Positions 1 to 6,846 of a DNA stretch of 11,330 nt are shown one piece after another. The translations under genes were made by a program, and so were the position numbers. This stretch comes from Proteobacteria bacterium UBA5122. Lineage in GTDB: Bacteria; Pseudomonadota; Gammaproteobacteria; Tenderiales; Tenderiaceae. The first letter of the stretch is position 1, and every line of letters begins with the position of its first letter. The notes below the pieces were generated by a model. The model ran no database searches, was not told where the DNA came from, and worked only from the letters and a program-made list of their open reading frames with translations. The stretch lies in assembly GCA_002415485.1 (NCBI GenBank), contig DHYU01000036.1, positions 254 through 11,583 of the forward strand, read 5' to 3'.

Positions 1-10
1 CTCCGGAAGA

Positions 11-45
11 GGCGTGCATTATACAGTGTTTTTTCTGCTGCACAA
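11..45 (-). promoter_or_regulatory. Putative second (P2-like) rRNA-type promoter, firing leftward
   Basis: Read on the reverse strand there is a -35 TTGTGC (40-45), a 16-base spacer and a perfect -10 TATAAT (18-23), followed by a G/C-rich discriminator beginning GCACGCC. It repeats the layout of the promoter 97 bases upstream, with 13 of 14 bases identical around the -10. The 16-base spacing and GC-rich discriminator are known traits of stringently controlled rRNA promoters. Any product lies beyond the left edge; an rRNA operon is inferred from remembered Pseudomonas gene order. Confidence 0.5.
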
Positions 46-77
46 GCCCTAATTTCAATCATTTTCGTTTAGGGCTT
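44..77. repeat. Inverted repeat between the two tandem promoters
   Basis: AAGCCCTAA (44-52) and TTAGGGCTT (69-77) are perfect 9-base complements with a 16-base loop. On the reverse strand the stem would form in the leader of the upstream promoter, and one arm ends against the -35 of the downstream promoter. No T run follows it on the reverse strand, so it is not an intrinsic terminator for tyrS. On the forward strand a T-rich stretch follows, so it could end a transcript entering from the left. Function unknown. Confidence 0.4.
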
Positions 78-107
78 TTCTCTTTCCGCCCGGTCTCGCC
101 GTTGCGG

Positions 108-165
108 AGCGCGCATTATACATGCCGTTTTTTGGTACGCAAGCGCTTTTTTACGTTTTTATTAA
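108..165 (-). promoter_or_regulatory. Putative rRNA-type P1 promoter with A-tract UP element, overlapping the tyrS stop
   Basis: The reverse strand carries -35 TTGCGT (137-142), a 16-base spacer, -10 TATAAT (115-120) and a GCGCGC discriminator. This closely resembles E. coli rrn P1 promoters, which also have 16-base spacing and TATAATGCGC. Upstream of the -35, positions 145-165 are A-tracts on this strand, as in an UP element, and they run into the last codons and stop of tyrS. Strong growth-rate and ppGpp control is inferred. The rRNA genes would lie to the left and are not visible. Confidence 0.6.
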
Positions 166-1361
166 ATTACTTTTACGCGTGCAAATTTACGTTTGCCGAC
201 CTGATACACATGCTCACTACCTATTGCCAGCTCCAGAGCGCGATCCTCTATCTTTTCACCATCGATTTTGACCGCCCCTTGCTTGATCATGCGTAACGCC
301 TCCGAGGTGCTATCCGTCAGACCAGCATCTTTCAATAGATTCGCAATGGCAATCACACCGTCAACCGAGACCAATTCCACCTCCGGCATATCATCCGGCA
401 TTGCCCCCTTTTGGAATCTGGCGATGAAATTCTCCTGCGCCTGGCGCGCTGCACCCGCATCATGGAAACGCGCAATGATTTCCGCTGCCAACTCGAACTT
501 CACATCACGCGGATTCTTGCCTTGCGCCACACCATCCTTTAGCCGCCGAACCTCTATCATTGGTCGGAAGCTTAGGAGTTCAAAATAACGCCACATCAAA
601 TCATCCGAGATCGACATTAGCTTCCCAAACATCTCATCTGGCGCATCCGCGATCGCAATATAGTTGTTGAGCGACTTGGACATCTTCTGCACGCCATCCA
701 AACCCTCTAATATAGGCATGGTTAAAATACACTGCGGTTTTTGACCGTACGCCTCTTGCAACTGGCGCCCGACCAATAGATTGAACTTCTGGTCCGTCCC
801 ACCCAACTCTACATCTGCCTTCATTGCAACTGAGTCATAACCCTGGACCAGCGGGTAGAGAAACTCATGGATGGCGATAGGCTGACCGCCGCCGTAACGC
901 TTGCTGAAGTCATCCCGCTCCAGCATGCGCGCGACAGTATGCTTGGCTGCCAATTGAATCAGATCGGCCGCATTCATCCCCCCCATCCAGCTGGAGTTGA
1001 ACATCACCAGTGTCTTCTCTGGATCCAGTATCTTGAAGATTTGCTGTTCATACGTACGCGCATTCTCGATAACTTCATCGCGCGTCAATGGCTTACGAGT
1101 CACATTTTTGCCGGTTGGATCCCCGATCATGCCGGTAAAGTCACCTATTAAGAACATCACCTCGTGACCAAGGTCCTGAAACTGGCGTAATTTGTTAATC
1201 AGCACCGTATGGCCCAAGTGCAGATCCGGCGCAGTCGGATCAAAGCCCGCCTTCACTCGAAGCGGACGCCCTTCTTTCAGGCGCTCAACCAACCCATCTT
1301 CCGGCAATAATTCATCAGCACCGCGCTTGATGAGTTCCAGCTGCTCATTAATAGATACCAT
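162..1361 (-). CDS. tyrS: Tyrosyl-tRNA synthetase
   Basis: Charges tRNA-Tyr with tyrosine using ATP in the cytoplasm. The 399-residue product has the class I HIGH-type motif as HLGH (residues 48-51) and a KMSKS loop (226-230), followed by a C-terminal S4-type RNA-binding domain (about 333-395). The KMSKS form marks the TyrS subgroup found in Pseudomonas and many non-enteric bacteria; E. coli TyrS has KFGKT instead. Length fits the family. The ATG has a good AGGA five bases or so upstream. It is transcribed alone, divergent from the M23 peptidase gene. No terminator is visible after its stop, which lies inside the UP-like region of a putative rRNA promoter, so read-through leftward is likely. 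Identification is secure from both signatures and overall sequence. Confidence 0.97.
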   Translation of the reverse strand: MVSINEQLELIKRGADELLPEDGLVERLKEGRPLRVKAGFDPTAPDLHLGHTVLINKLRQFQDLGHEVMFLIGDFTGMIGDPTGKNVTRKPLTRDEVIENARTYEQQIFKILDPEKTLVMFNSSWMGGMNAADLIQLAAKHTVARMLERDDFSKRYGGGQPIAIHEFLYPLVQGYDSVAMKADVELGGTDQKFNLLVGRQLQEAYGQKPQCILTMPILEGLDGVQKMSKSLNNYIAIADAPDEMFGKLMSISDDLMWRYFELLSFRPMIEVRRLKDGVAQGKNPRDVKFELAAEIIARFHDAGAARQAQENFIARFQKGAMPDDMPEVELVSVDGVIAIANLLKDAGLTDSTSEALRMIKQGAVKIDGEKIEDRALELAIGSEHVYQVGKRKFARVKVI

Positions 1362-1425
1362 GACATTCCTCGTTGAAGCACATTCACCCAGTCAAATTCG
1401 AGACGGGCATCACACATGAAGACAT

Positions 1426-1431
1426 ATTATA
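1426..1431 (-). promoter_or_regulatory. Probable -10 element for tyrS
   Basis: A perfect TATAAT lies on the reverse strand about 65 bases upstream of the tyrS ATG. No good -35 is found 16-18 bases further upstream, so the promoter may need an activator or may be fortuitous. It predicts a leader of roughly 58 bases, in which I saw no strong T-box or attenuator structure. Confidence 0.35.
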
Positions 1432-1478
1432 AATGTGATTTGCCTCGCGTTTTCATGATTATTTGCCATAAACACACA

Positions 1479-1507
1479 TTGACCCTAACTCGCCACAACG
1501 CTAAGCT
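1479..1507 (+). promoter_or_regulatory. Candidate promoter for the M23 peptidase-anmK pair
   Basis: TTGACC (1479-1484) matches the -35 consensus at five of six bases and is followed after 17 bases by TAAGCT (1502-1507), a weak -10. It would start transcription about 18 bases before the GTG start of the peptidase gene. The weak -10 keeps confidence low. Confidence 0.3.
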
Positions 1508-1531
1508 ACTAATACTTCAGGGAGATTCACT

Positions 1532-2932
1532 GTGCTTGACATCGGATCTAATCGCAAAAAAAACTACAATAACACCCCTAACCTGCCGACAAAGGCAAGT
1601 ATGGCTGTTAAAAAACATCTACATTGGCTACTAATCCTCGGCGGCGTCAGCGTTTTGGGCACTGTCATGGGGGTTTTGCCACATAATGCTGAGGCCACTC
1701 GCGCTCCAGAGATTAATGCTGAGCTGCCTTTACCCGAGGTCGCGGCCCAGGCACCTACCGCCATTGCGCCCGCAACCACAGAAACGGTTGCAGCCATCGC
1801 TCCGGAACCGAAACCGGAACCACCTGGCGTATGGCACGAAGCCACTGTCATGCAGGGCGATAGCCTATCGCGCATTTTCAGCCGTAGCGGCCTCAGCGCC
1901 CAAGAACTGCACCGCGTTACCAGCGACAAAACCAGCGCCGATTATTTGAAGAAGATTTTCCCAGGCGAAACAATCAAGCTTCGCGTCGATGAAGATCAAC
2001 TCGCAGAACTGGTTTACGACTACGAAATCAACAAGAGCCTGCACATCGTTCGCAGCGAAACAGGAGAGCTTCGCTCAGAGCTGATTGAAATCCCTCTCGA
2101 AACTCGCATCACTCACGCCACAGCCACCATTAACGACTCTCTGTTTTTAAGCGCACAATCAGTTGGCATGTCTGATGCGGTAACGATGGAGCTCTCTAAT
2201 ATTTTTGGATGGGACATTGATTTCGCACTCGACATCCGCCAGGGCGACAGCTTTACCGCCATTTACGAAGAAGTTTATCTACATGGTGAAAAAGTACGTG
2301 ACGGCAACATCGTTGCTGCCGAGTTTATTAACCAAGGCGAAACCTATAAAGCCATTCGCTACACTTCACCTGATAACCGGACTGATTATTACACCCCTGA
2401 AGGTGACAGTATGCGTAAGGCCTTTTTACGCACGCCTGTTGCTTTTTCGCGCATTAGCTCTCGTTTCGACCTGCGTCGCAAACACCCAGTCCTCAACCGG
2501 ATTCGCGCCCACAAAGGTGTAGATTACGCTGCCCCCACTGGCACCCCGATCAAGGCCACCGGTGACGGCAAGATCGTTCATCGGGGAGACAAGGGCGGCT
2601 ACGGCAAGACCATCGTCATCCAGCACGGCAACACATACAGCACGCTGTACGCACACATGTCTAGCTACAAGAGCGGACTGAAGGTCGGCAGCCGAGTCAA
2701 ACAAGGTCAAACCATCGGCTTCGTCGGCAGCTCCGGCCTTGCCACCGGCCCACATCTACATTACGAGCTCCAGGTCAATGGCGTACATCGCAATCCGCTG
2801 ACCGTTAAGCTGCCGAATGCGGAACCTCTACCAAAGCAATACATGGACGACTTCAAACAGCATTCAAAACAACTGCTTGCACAAATCGACACCATGAAAC
2901 GCACTTCGCTCGCGTTGGCTGACACCCAATAA
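1532..2932 (+). CDS. Membrane-anchored M23 murein endopeptidase (MepM-like)
   Basis: Likely a periplasmic zinc endopeptidase that cuts peptide cross-links in peptidoglycan. The 466-residue product has a short cytoplasmic tail, one membrane segment (about 31-50), a Pro/Ala-rich linker, a LysM/OapA-like region (about 101-150), a middle domain and a C-terminal M23 domain (about 325-420). Expected zinc and catalytic residues are present: H327 and D331 (HKGVD), H375 (YAH), H408 and H410 (HLH). An intact metal site suggests an active enzyme rather than an EnvC/NlpD-type activator. The GTG start is chosen for its strong GGGAG seven bases upstream; the next ATG, at 1601, is poorly led and would leave almost no tail before the membrane segment. 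The anmK start follows four bases after the stop, suggesting one transcript and linked murein turnover and recycling. It corresponds in position to the peptidase next to tyrS in Pseudomonas (recalled synteny). Confidence 0.92.
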   Translation: MLDIGSNRKKNYNNTPNLPTKASMAVKKHLHWLLILGGVSVLGTVMGVLPHNAEATRAPEINAELPLPEVAAQAPTAIAPATTETVAAIAPEPKPEPPGVWHEATVMQGDSLSRIFSRSGLSAQELHRVTSDKTSADYLKKIFPGETIKLRVDEDQLAELVYDYEINKSLHIVRSETGELRSELIEIPLETRITHATATINDSLFLSAQSVGMSDAVTMELSNIFGWDIDFALDIRQGDSFTAIYEEVYLHGEKVRDGNIVAAEFINQGETYKAIRYTSPDNRTDYYTPEGDSMRKAFLRTPVAFSRISSRFDLRRKHPVLNRIRAHKGVDYAAPTGTPIKATGDGKIVHRGDKGGYGKTIVIQHGNTYSTLYAHMSSYKSGLKVGSRVKQGQTIGFVGSSGLATGPHLHYELQVNGVHRNPLTVKLPNAEPLPKQYMDDFKQHSKQLLAQIDTMKRTSLALADTQ

Positions 2933-2936
2933 CTAC

Positions 2937-4046
2937 ATGGCCTACTATATAGGCCTCATGTCTGGCACCAGCGTCGATAGCATCGACGCTGTGCTGGTCG
3001 ACTTCCAACAACCCAGTCAAACCACCCTGGTCGCCACGCACGGCCACGCCATCCCTGGCGAACTACGCAGACAACTACTTGATCTGAATTCAACGCCACG
3101 AATTACACTGAACGACCTCGGCGAACTCGACCACCAGCTTGGCCATCTATTTGCCGATGCCACCGAAGCATTGATCGACCAAGCCGGCGCCACCCGCGAG
3201 CAAATCGTCGCCATCGGCAGCCATGGCCAGACAATCTATCACGCACCGAATGGGCCTCGACCGTTCACGATGCAGATTGGCGACCCCAATATTATCGCCG
3301 AACGCTGTGGCATCACCACAATCGCCGATCTACGACGCCGTGACGTCGCTGCAGGCGGGCAAGGGGCGCCACTCGTACCAGCCTTTCATGCCGCCGTCTT
3401 TTATAGCCAAGAGAAGAGCCGCGTCATTGTCAACATCGGCGGCATCGCTAACATCAGCCACCTCCCCTGCAATGGCGCCACCGGCCTTGGCTTTGACACC
3501 GGCCCCGGCAATGGCCTGCTGGATACATGGATAGAGCTACACCGCCAAACCAATGTCGACATCAATGGTGAATGGGGTCGCAGCGGCAAACTCAATCAGA
3601 CACTGCTCGAGGCATTACTAGACGACAGCTATTTTCATCGCCCTCCTCCGAAAAGTAGCGGCCGTGATTATTTCAACCTCGCTTGGCTCAAACAAAACCT
3701 GATTCAACTAGGCTCTGCCGTCAGCCCCCAGGATGTGCAAAGCACCCTGCACCACCTCACCGCTGCCAGCATTGCCCAAGCCATCACCCATTACGCCCGT
3801 GATTGCGATGAAATCTACGTCTGCGGCGGCGGCGCGCACAACGCATTCTTACTTGAATGCCTGCAACACCATTGCCCGCACACGCCTGTCGCCACCACTA
3901 ACAGCCTTGGAATTGACCCGGACTGGATTGAAGCCAGCGCCTTCGCCTGGCTGGCCATGCGCACCCTCAATCATCAATCCGGCAACTTGCCTTCCGTGAC
4001 TGGCGCCCACCACCCGGTCATCCTCGGCGCAATCTACCCGGCCTAA
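2937..4046 (+). CDS. anmK: Anhydro-N-acetylmuramic acid kinase
   Basis: Cytoplasmic enzyme of murein recycling. It hydrolyses and phosphorylates 1,6-anhydro-MurNAc, released by lytic transglycosylases, to MurNAc-6-phosphate using ATP. The 369 residues match the family length. Hallmarks are GLMSGTS at residues 6-12, the VNIGGIANIS stretch (165-174), and GFDTGPGN (185-192), whose D187 is probably the catalytic aspartate by family comparison. A conserved C-terminal EASAFAWLA segment is also present. The N-terminal motif reads SVDSID rather than the commoner SLDGID, a tolerated variation. The ATG begins four bases after the peptidase stop with no clear ribosome binding site, so translation is probably coupled. 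The upstream peptidase generates murein fragments while this enzyme recycles their sugar. A strong terminator follows. Confidence 0.95.
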   Translation: MAYYIGLMSGTSVDSIDAVLVDFQQPSQTTLVATHGHAIPGELRRQLLDLNSTPRITLNDLGELDHQLGHLFADATEALIDQAGATREQIVAIGSHGQTIYHAPNGPRPFTMQIGDPNIIAERCGITTIADLRRRDVAAGGQGAPLVPAFHAAVFYSQEKSRVIVNIGGIANISHLPCNGATGLGFDTGPGNGLLDTWIELHRQTNVDINGEWGRSGKLNQTLLEALLDDSYFHRPPPKSSGRDYFNLAWLKQNLIQLGSAVSPQDVQSTLHHLTAASIAQAITHYARDCDEIYVCGGGAHNAFLLECLQHHCPHTPVATTNSLGIDPDWIEASAFAWLAMRTLNHQSGNLPSVTGAHHPVILGAIYPA

Positions 4047-4051
4047 GGCAC

Positions 4052-4090
4052 AAAAAAACGCCGAGCCCCAACAGGAGCTCGGCGTTTTAA
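4052..4090. terminator. Bidirectional intrinsic terminator between anmK and erpA
   Basis: AAAACGCCGAGC (4055-4066) pairs perfectly with GCTCGGCGTTTT (4077-4088) around a 10-base loop. A T run ends it on the forward strand, and an A run of seven at 4052-4058 supplies the T run on the reverse strand. It can therefore stop both converging transcripts, from anmK and from erpA. Confidence 0.9.
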
Positions 4091-4110
4091 TGATGATCGG
4101 TTAACCGGGT

Positions 4111-4467
4111 TTATACGGAGAACGATGAACCACAACCGCAAGTCGTGCTTGCATTCGGATTGCGAATCACAAAGTGCGAACCTTCCAGCCCTTCCTTGTA
4201 ATCGATCTCCGCACCACTCAAATACTGGAAGCTCATCGGATCAATCAACAGACTGACACCATTCTTCTTAACCTCAGTATCTCCATCATTGACCTGCTCA
4301 TCAAAGGTAAAGCCATATTGAAAGCCGGAACAACCACCGCCGGTGACATAAATACGCAGCTTGAGCGCATCATTCCCCTCTTCGGCGATCAGTTCCTTCA
4401 CCTTGTTTGCGGCGTTATCGGAAAAGACCAATGGAGAATCATCAATTTCTGTTGCAGCTGAAGACAT
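4111..4467 (-). CDS. erpA: A-type iron-sulfur carrier ErpA
   Basis: Cytoplasmic A-type carrier that receives Fe-S clusters and delivers them to client apoproteins, in E. coli including IspG of isoprenoid synthesis. The 118-residue product has the full HesB/IscA fold with the three ligand cysteines C46, C110 and C112 (GGGCSG and the C-terminal CGCGSSF). Length fits E. coli ErpA. The ErpA assignment over IscA rests on overall likeness and on its place beside the bactofilin gene, as in Pseudomonas; no isc genes are nearby. The ATG has a strong AGGAAGG five bases upstream. It follows the bactofilin gene by 81 bases in the same direction and probably has its own promoter in that gap. Confidence 0.93.
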   Translation of the reverse strand: MSSAATEIDDSPLVFSDNAANKVKELIAEEGNDALKLRIYVTGGGCSGFQYGFTFDEQVNDGDTEVKKNGVSLLIDPMSFQYLSGAEIDYKEGLEGSHFVIRNPNASTTCGCGSSFSV

Positions 4468-4500
4468 AACAACCTTCCTGAATTACGGATCGATAGGCCA

Positions 4501-4528
4501 ATTATAGCGCGGATTTTCCCCCGCGCGC
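4501..4528 (-). promoter_or_regulatory. Probable erpA promoter with an abutting GC palindrome
   Basis: A perfect TATAAT (4501-4506, reverse strand) lies 34 bases upstream of the erpA start. Directly upstream of it an inverted repeat, GCGCGG (4507-4512) and CCGCGC (4521-4526) with an 8-base loop, fills the spacer and -35 region. No -35 at normal spacing is recognisable; TTGATG occurs 21 bases away. The repeat could be an operator or the hairpin end of the bactofilin message, but no T run follows. It does not match the IscR type 2 pattern as I recall it. Confidence 0.45.
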
Positions 4529-4548
4529 ATCAATGTCGATAAATTTAC

Positions 4549-4983
4549 TCAGCTATTTCCATCACTCCCGGCTGCCACATTGGAGACTGCGGAATCGATT
4601 GAGCGCACCTTCGCCCCCTCATCTCCCCCAACCTGATGAACCAGGCTGCCATTTACCTCAGCCCCCATCGCCATCTCGATCAGATGATAATAAACATTAC
4701 CCGTCACACGGGCATTAGGCGCAAGCTCTACACGCTCACTCGCGTGTACATCGCCAATGACTGTGCCATTGAGGATGATATTCGGCACGCGCACCTCGCC
4801 CTCGATCTTTCCTTGGTCACTCAGCGTCAGCAGGGACGCCGCATCGACAGAGCGGACATTCCCTTTCACCTTGCCATCCACATGAAATCCACCACTGAAT
4901 AGAACGTCGCCATGTAACTCTGTATTCTGTCCGATTAACGAATCGATTTTGGCAGGTTTACGCTTTTTATTATTTCCAAACAT
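4549..4983 (-). CDS. Bactofilin (polymer-forming cytoskeletal protein)
   Basis: Bactofilins are small beta-helical proteins that polymerise without nucleotide and serve as scaffolds at the inner membrane, often placing murein enzymes or shaping the cell (CcmA in H. pylori, BacA in Caulobacter). The 144-residue product has a short basic N-terminal tail (NKKRKPAK), then the repeating beta-rich core (about 12-115) with the characteristic IDGKVKG-like and V.GDV/GNV turns, and a flexible acidic tail. There is no signal peptide or membrane helix. The start ATG abuts the opposite-strand sequence at 4984 within CATATG. An AGGGAG lies 12 bases upstream, a somewhat long spacing. It precedes erpA in the same direction. 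In the recalled Pseudomonas order the DUF6776-type gene would sit directly upstream; here three forward-strand genes intervene. Confidence 0.9.
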   Translation of the reverse strand: MFGNNKKRKPAKIDSLIGQNTELHGDVLFSGGFHVDGKVKGNVRSVDAASLLTLSDQGKIEGEVRVPNIILNGTVIGDVHASERVELAPNARVTGNVYYHLIEMAMGAEVNGSLVHQVGGDEGAKVRSIDSAVSNVAAGSDGNS

Positions 4984-5241
4984 ATGACACAGACACTCCC
5001 TGAATTTGAAACCTATTCCAAAGCTATCGGCCCAGCATCGTACCAGATTAACTTATCTACAACACAACGCATCACCTTAAAGCAAGTCAATCATATACTT
5101 GAATTTTTTTTTATGCAGCCGATAACTGTTAGCGAGAAATTGAGTGAATGGCTCAGAATGAACGCTGTCAGTTTGGTCAGCCACCCTGCCACAATGAGTC
5201 GATCTCTACCAAATGGACTGGAACACGACAAAAGCAAAACA
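4984..5241. other. Divergent intergenic region between bactofilin and SH3 protein genes
   Basis: This stretch is open on the forward strand for 86 codons ahead of the SH3 protein start, but I do not read it as coding. The extension lacks a signal sequence or recognisable domain, contains a run of nine T (5104-5112) and would bury the clear signal peptide at 5242. It must hold divergent promoters. The best reverse-strand candidate is an extended -10-like TGGTACGAT (5036-5044 on the reverse strand) without a good -35; no convincing forward promoter was seen. Confidence 0.5.
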
Positions 5242-5808
5242 ATGAAAAGATGGCTCAAACTTATAGTGTTAGCGGCATGCACACTAAGCACGTACTCGGT
5301 ATATGCTGAAAAAGCATACATTGATGACGCACTACAAGTAGGGGTACGTGCGGAACCTGGCCATCAAACGCCTCCCATAGAAGTAATCACCACCGGCACA
5401 ACACTGGAAGTCTTGGAACAAAATGATAAATATGCTCGAATCCGGACTGAAGACGGTGTCGAAGGCTGGATTCGCACCCGATATCTAAGTAAAACCCCCC
5501 CTGCAAAAATTGCCCTCAACCAAATCACTGCCGACCACCATGCCGCCCTATCAGTGATAGAGGACTTGAAGGGGCAGCTCGAACAAAACAAAACAGCAAA
5601 ACTGGCATTGGAACAACGGAACGAAATCTTAAAAAAGGATATCTACAACCTACATCAACAAGTCGCCAGCCTGGGCCCGCAAAACAACAACCAGTGGATA
5701 ATCCTTATTATTATTGTCATTCTGGCACTGTCAGCCCTGTCATTTACCGTAGGTATACTATGGAATAAACAGCAGGTTGCGAAAAAACTGGGGGGCCACA
5801 CCTTATAA
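5242..5808 (+). CDS. YgiM-like SH3-domain membrane-anchored protein
   Basis: Probable periplasmic protein tethered to the inner membrane by its C terminus. Reading from the ATG at 5242 gives 188 residues: signal peptide (1-22, ending VYA before EK), bacterial SH3 domain (about 25-85, with GVEGWIRTRYL), coiled coil (about 93-144) and a membrane segment (about 151-174) followed by a short basic tail. This is the architecture of the E. coli YgiM family. Bacterial SH3 domains often bind peptidoglycan peptides. An upstream in-frame ATG at 4984 exists but would bury the signal peptide; the chosen start has no clear Shine-Dalgarno sequence, so the exact start remains uncertain. It heads a forward block with two envelope genes and diverges from the bactofilin gene. 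The stretch looks AT-richer than its surroundings (24 G/C in the 60 bases from 5281). A role in murein binding or scaffold attachment is inferred. Confidence 0.82.
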   Translation: MKRWLKLIVLAACTLSTYSVYAEKAYIDDALQVGVRAEPGHQTPPIEVITTGTTLEVLEQNDKYARIRTEDGVEGWIRTRYLSKTPPAKIALNQITADHHAALSVIEDLKGQLEQNKTAKLALEQRNEILKKDIYNLHQQVASLGPQNNNQWIILIIIVILALSALSFTVGILWNKQQVAKKLGGHTL

Positions 5809-5841
5809 AAGGTATCTTTCGACGATTTAAATCCACGAAAC

Positions 5842-5871
5842 TTGGTGTTTTAAAAGCATAAACGCTAGAAT
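5842..5871 (+). promoter_or_regulatory. Probable promoter for the TPR/L,D-transpeptidase pair
   Basis: TTGGTG (5842-5847), an 18-base spacer and TAGAAT (5866-5871) form a reasonable sigma-70 promoter ahead of the gene at 5908. It suggests that the two downstream genes can be transcribed separately from the SH3 gene, which has no obvious terminator after it. Confidence 0.5.
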
Positions 5872-5888
5872 CCTCTCCCCTAAGAGGA
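5871..5888. repeat. Inverted repeat at the predicted transcription start
   Basis: TCCTCT (5871-5876) and AGAGGA (5883-5888) are perfect 6-base complements around a 6-base loop. The repeat begins at the last base of the -10 and spans the expected start near 5878. It could be an operator or a small leader hairpin. The AGAGGA arm resembles a ribosome binding site but is 19 bases from the ATG. Confidence 0.35.
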
Positions 5889-5907
5889 CAACGAAACTGC
5901 ACAAACG

Positions 5908-6846
5908 ATGAGGCCACATTTAATTTCAGCACTCCTGTTGATCGTCACCAGCCCCATTAGCGCGATCTCCTCGGCTTATGCCCAAAATCCAGGCACCGAT
6001 ATCGAGCTCACTCAGGCACTGGCAGAAGTGACAAAACAACTACAAACGACCCCTGACGCCCCCGATTTGCTGTTCCGCAAAGGCGTCATATTAACAAAGC
6101 TAAACCAAACTGATGCTGCGATTGCGCAATTCAAGGCCCTGATCGAACACAGCCCAATGCTCCCCGAGGCGCACAACAATCTCGCAGTCCTGTATGCGCA
6201 ACAAAAACAATACCAAGCAGCCCAAGATGCACTGCAACAAGCGATTGCCACGCACACCAGTTACGCAACAGCCCAAGAAAATTTAAAGGCCATCTATCGA
6301 CAACTCGCAAGCATCGCCTACAACAGGGCCTTGAATTCCAGCACCGCCTCTACACCGCGCATGGAATCTCCTCTGCTTTTAATAGAAGAACTGCCACAGG
6401 CTCACGAAAAACACCTCATCGCGGCCGCTGCCGAACCGGTTGAGGCTGATAACCAACCGATCATCCAGGCCCCTCAAGAAACTCCAAAATTAGCGCCCGC
6501 CGCCGATTTAAGTTTAGTGGACGATGCTATTGAAGCTTGGGCCCAGGCTTGGTCCGCTCAGGATGTAACGCTGTACCTGAGCAAATACAGCGCCGACTTC
6601 ATGGTGCCAGATCGACTGTCCCTCAACGAGTGGCAAAACATCCGGCGAGCCCGCTTGACCAAACCACGATTCATTGAGGTCACCACATCACAGCTCAAGA
6701 AACTACAGCTTGATGACTACCTGGTTAGCGTTAGCTTCAAACAACATTACGCATCCAATACATTCAAAGACAACACAAACAAACAATTGCTACTGAAGTG
6801 GGAACAAGATCGCTGGCTAATTATTCAAGAAAATGAAATTAAATGA
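5908..6846 (+). CDS. Exported TPR protein with C-terminal NTF2-like (Csd6-type) domain
   Basis: I do not recognise a named gene. The 312-residue product starts with a signal peptide (1-25, ending AYA before QN). About three tetratricopeptide repeats follow (roughly 50-140; for example residues 85-118 with NNLAVLYAQQKQYQAAQDAL). A Pro/Ala/Glu-rich linker spans about 145-200, and an NTF2-like domain spans about 205-311. That last domain resembles the C terminus of the next gene product: both share the pattern W...W...YL..YS..F...W, then FI.V, F.Q.Y.SN and a final W.II.E. TPRs usually mediate protein contacts, so a periplasmic adaptor for the adjacent enzyme is a plausible but unproven role. Start is set by the signal peptide; no strong ribosome binding site is visible. 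Its stop overlaps the next start in ATGA, indicating translational coupling. Confidence 0.78.
   Translation: MRPHLISALLLIVTSPISAISSAYAQNPGTDIELTQALAEVTKQLQTTPDAPDLLFRKGVILTKLNQTDAAIAQFKALIEHSPMLPEAHNNLAVLYAQQKQYQAAQDALQQAIATHTSYATAQENLKAIYRQLASIAYNRALNSSTASTPRMESPLLLIEELPQAHEKHLIAAAAEPVEADNQPIIQAPQETPKLAPAADLSLVDDAIEAWAQAWSAQDVTLYLSKYSADFMVPDRLSLNEWQNIRRARLTKPRFIEVTTSQLKKLQLDDYLVSVSFKQHYASNTFKDNTNKQLLLKWEQDRWLIIQENEIK

Noticed and set aside
44..77. Inverted repeat considered as the tyrS terminator
   Set aside because: No T run follows on the reverse strand, and it lies within a tandem promoter region, so it cannot be called a terminator for tyrS.
162..588. Small forward-strand open frames opposite tyrS (102-296, 268-588)
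   Set aside because: They overlap the secure tyrS gene on the other strand, lack ribosome binding sites and encode no recognisable domain.
1601..2932. Alternative ATG start at 1601 for the M23 peptidase
   Set aside because: The GTG at 1532 has a strong GGGAG at ideal spacing and gives an N-terminal tail before the membrane segment, as remembered for the Pseudomonas homologue.
4984..5241. Eighty-six-codon N-terminal extension of the SH3 protein
   Set aside because: It would bury a clear signal peptide, includes a run of nine T, and shows no recognisable domain.
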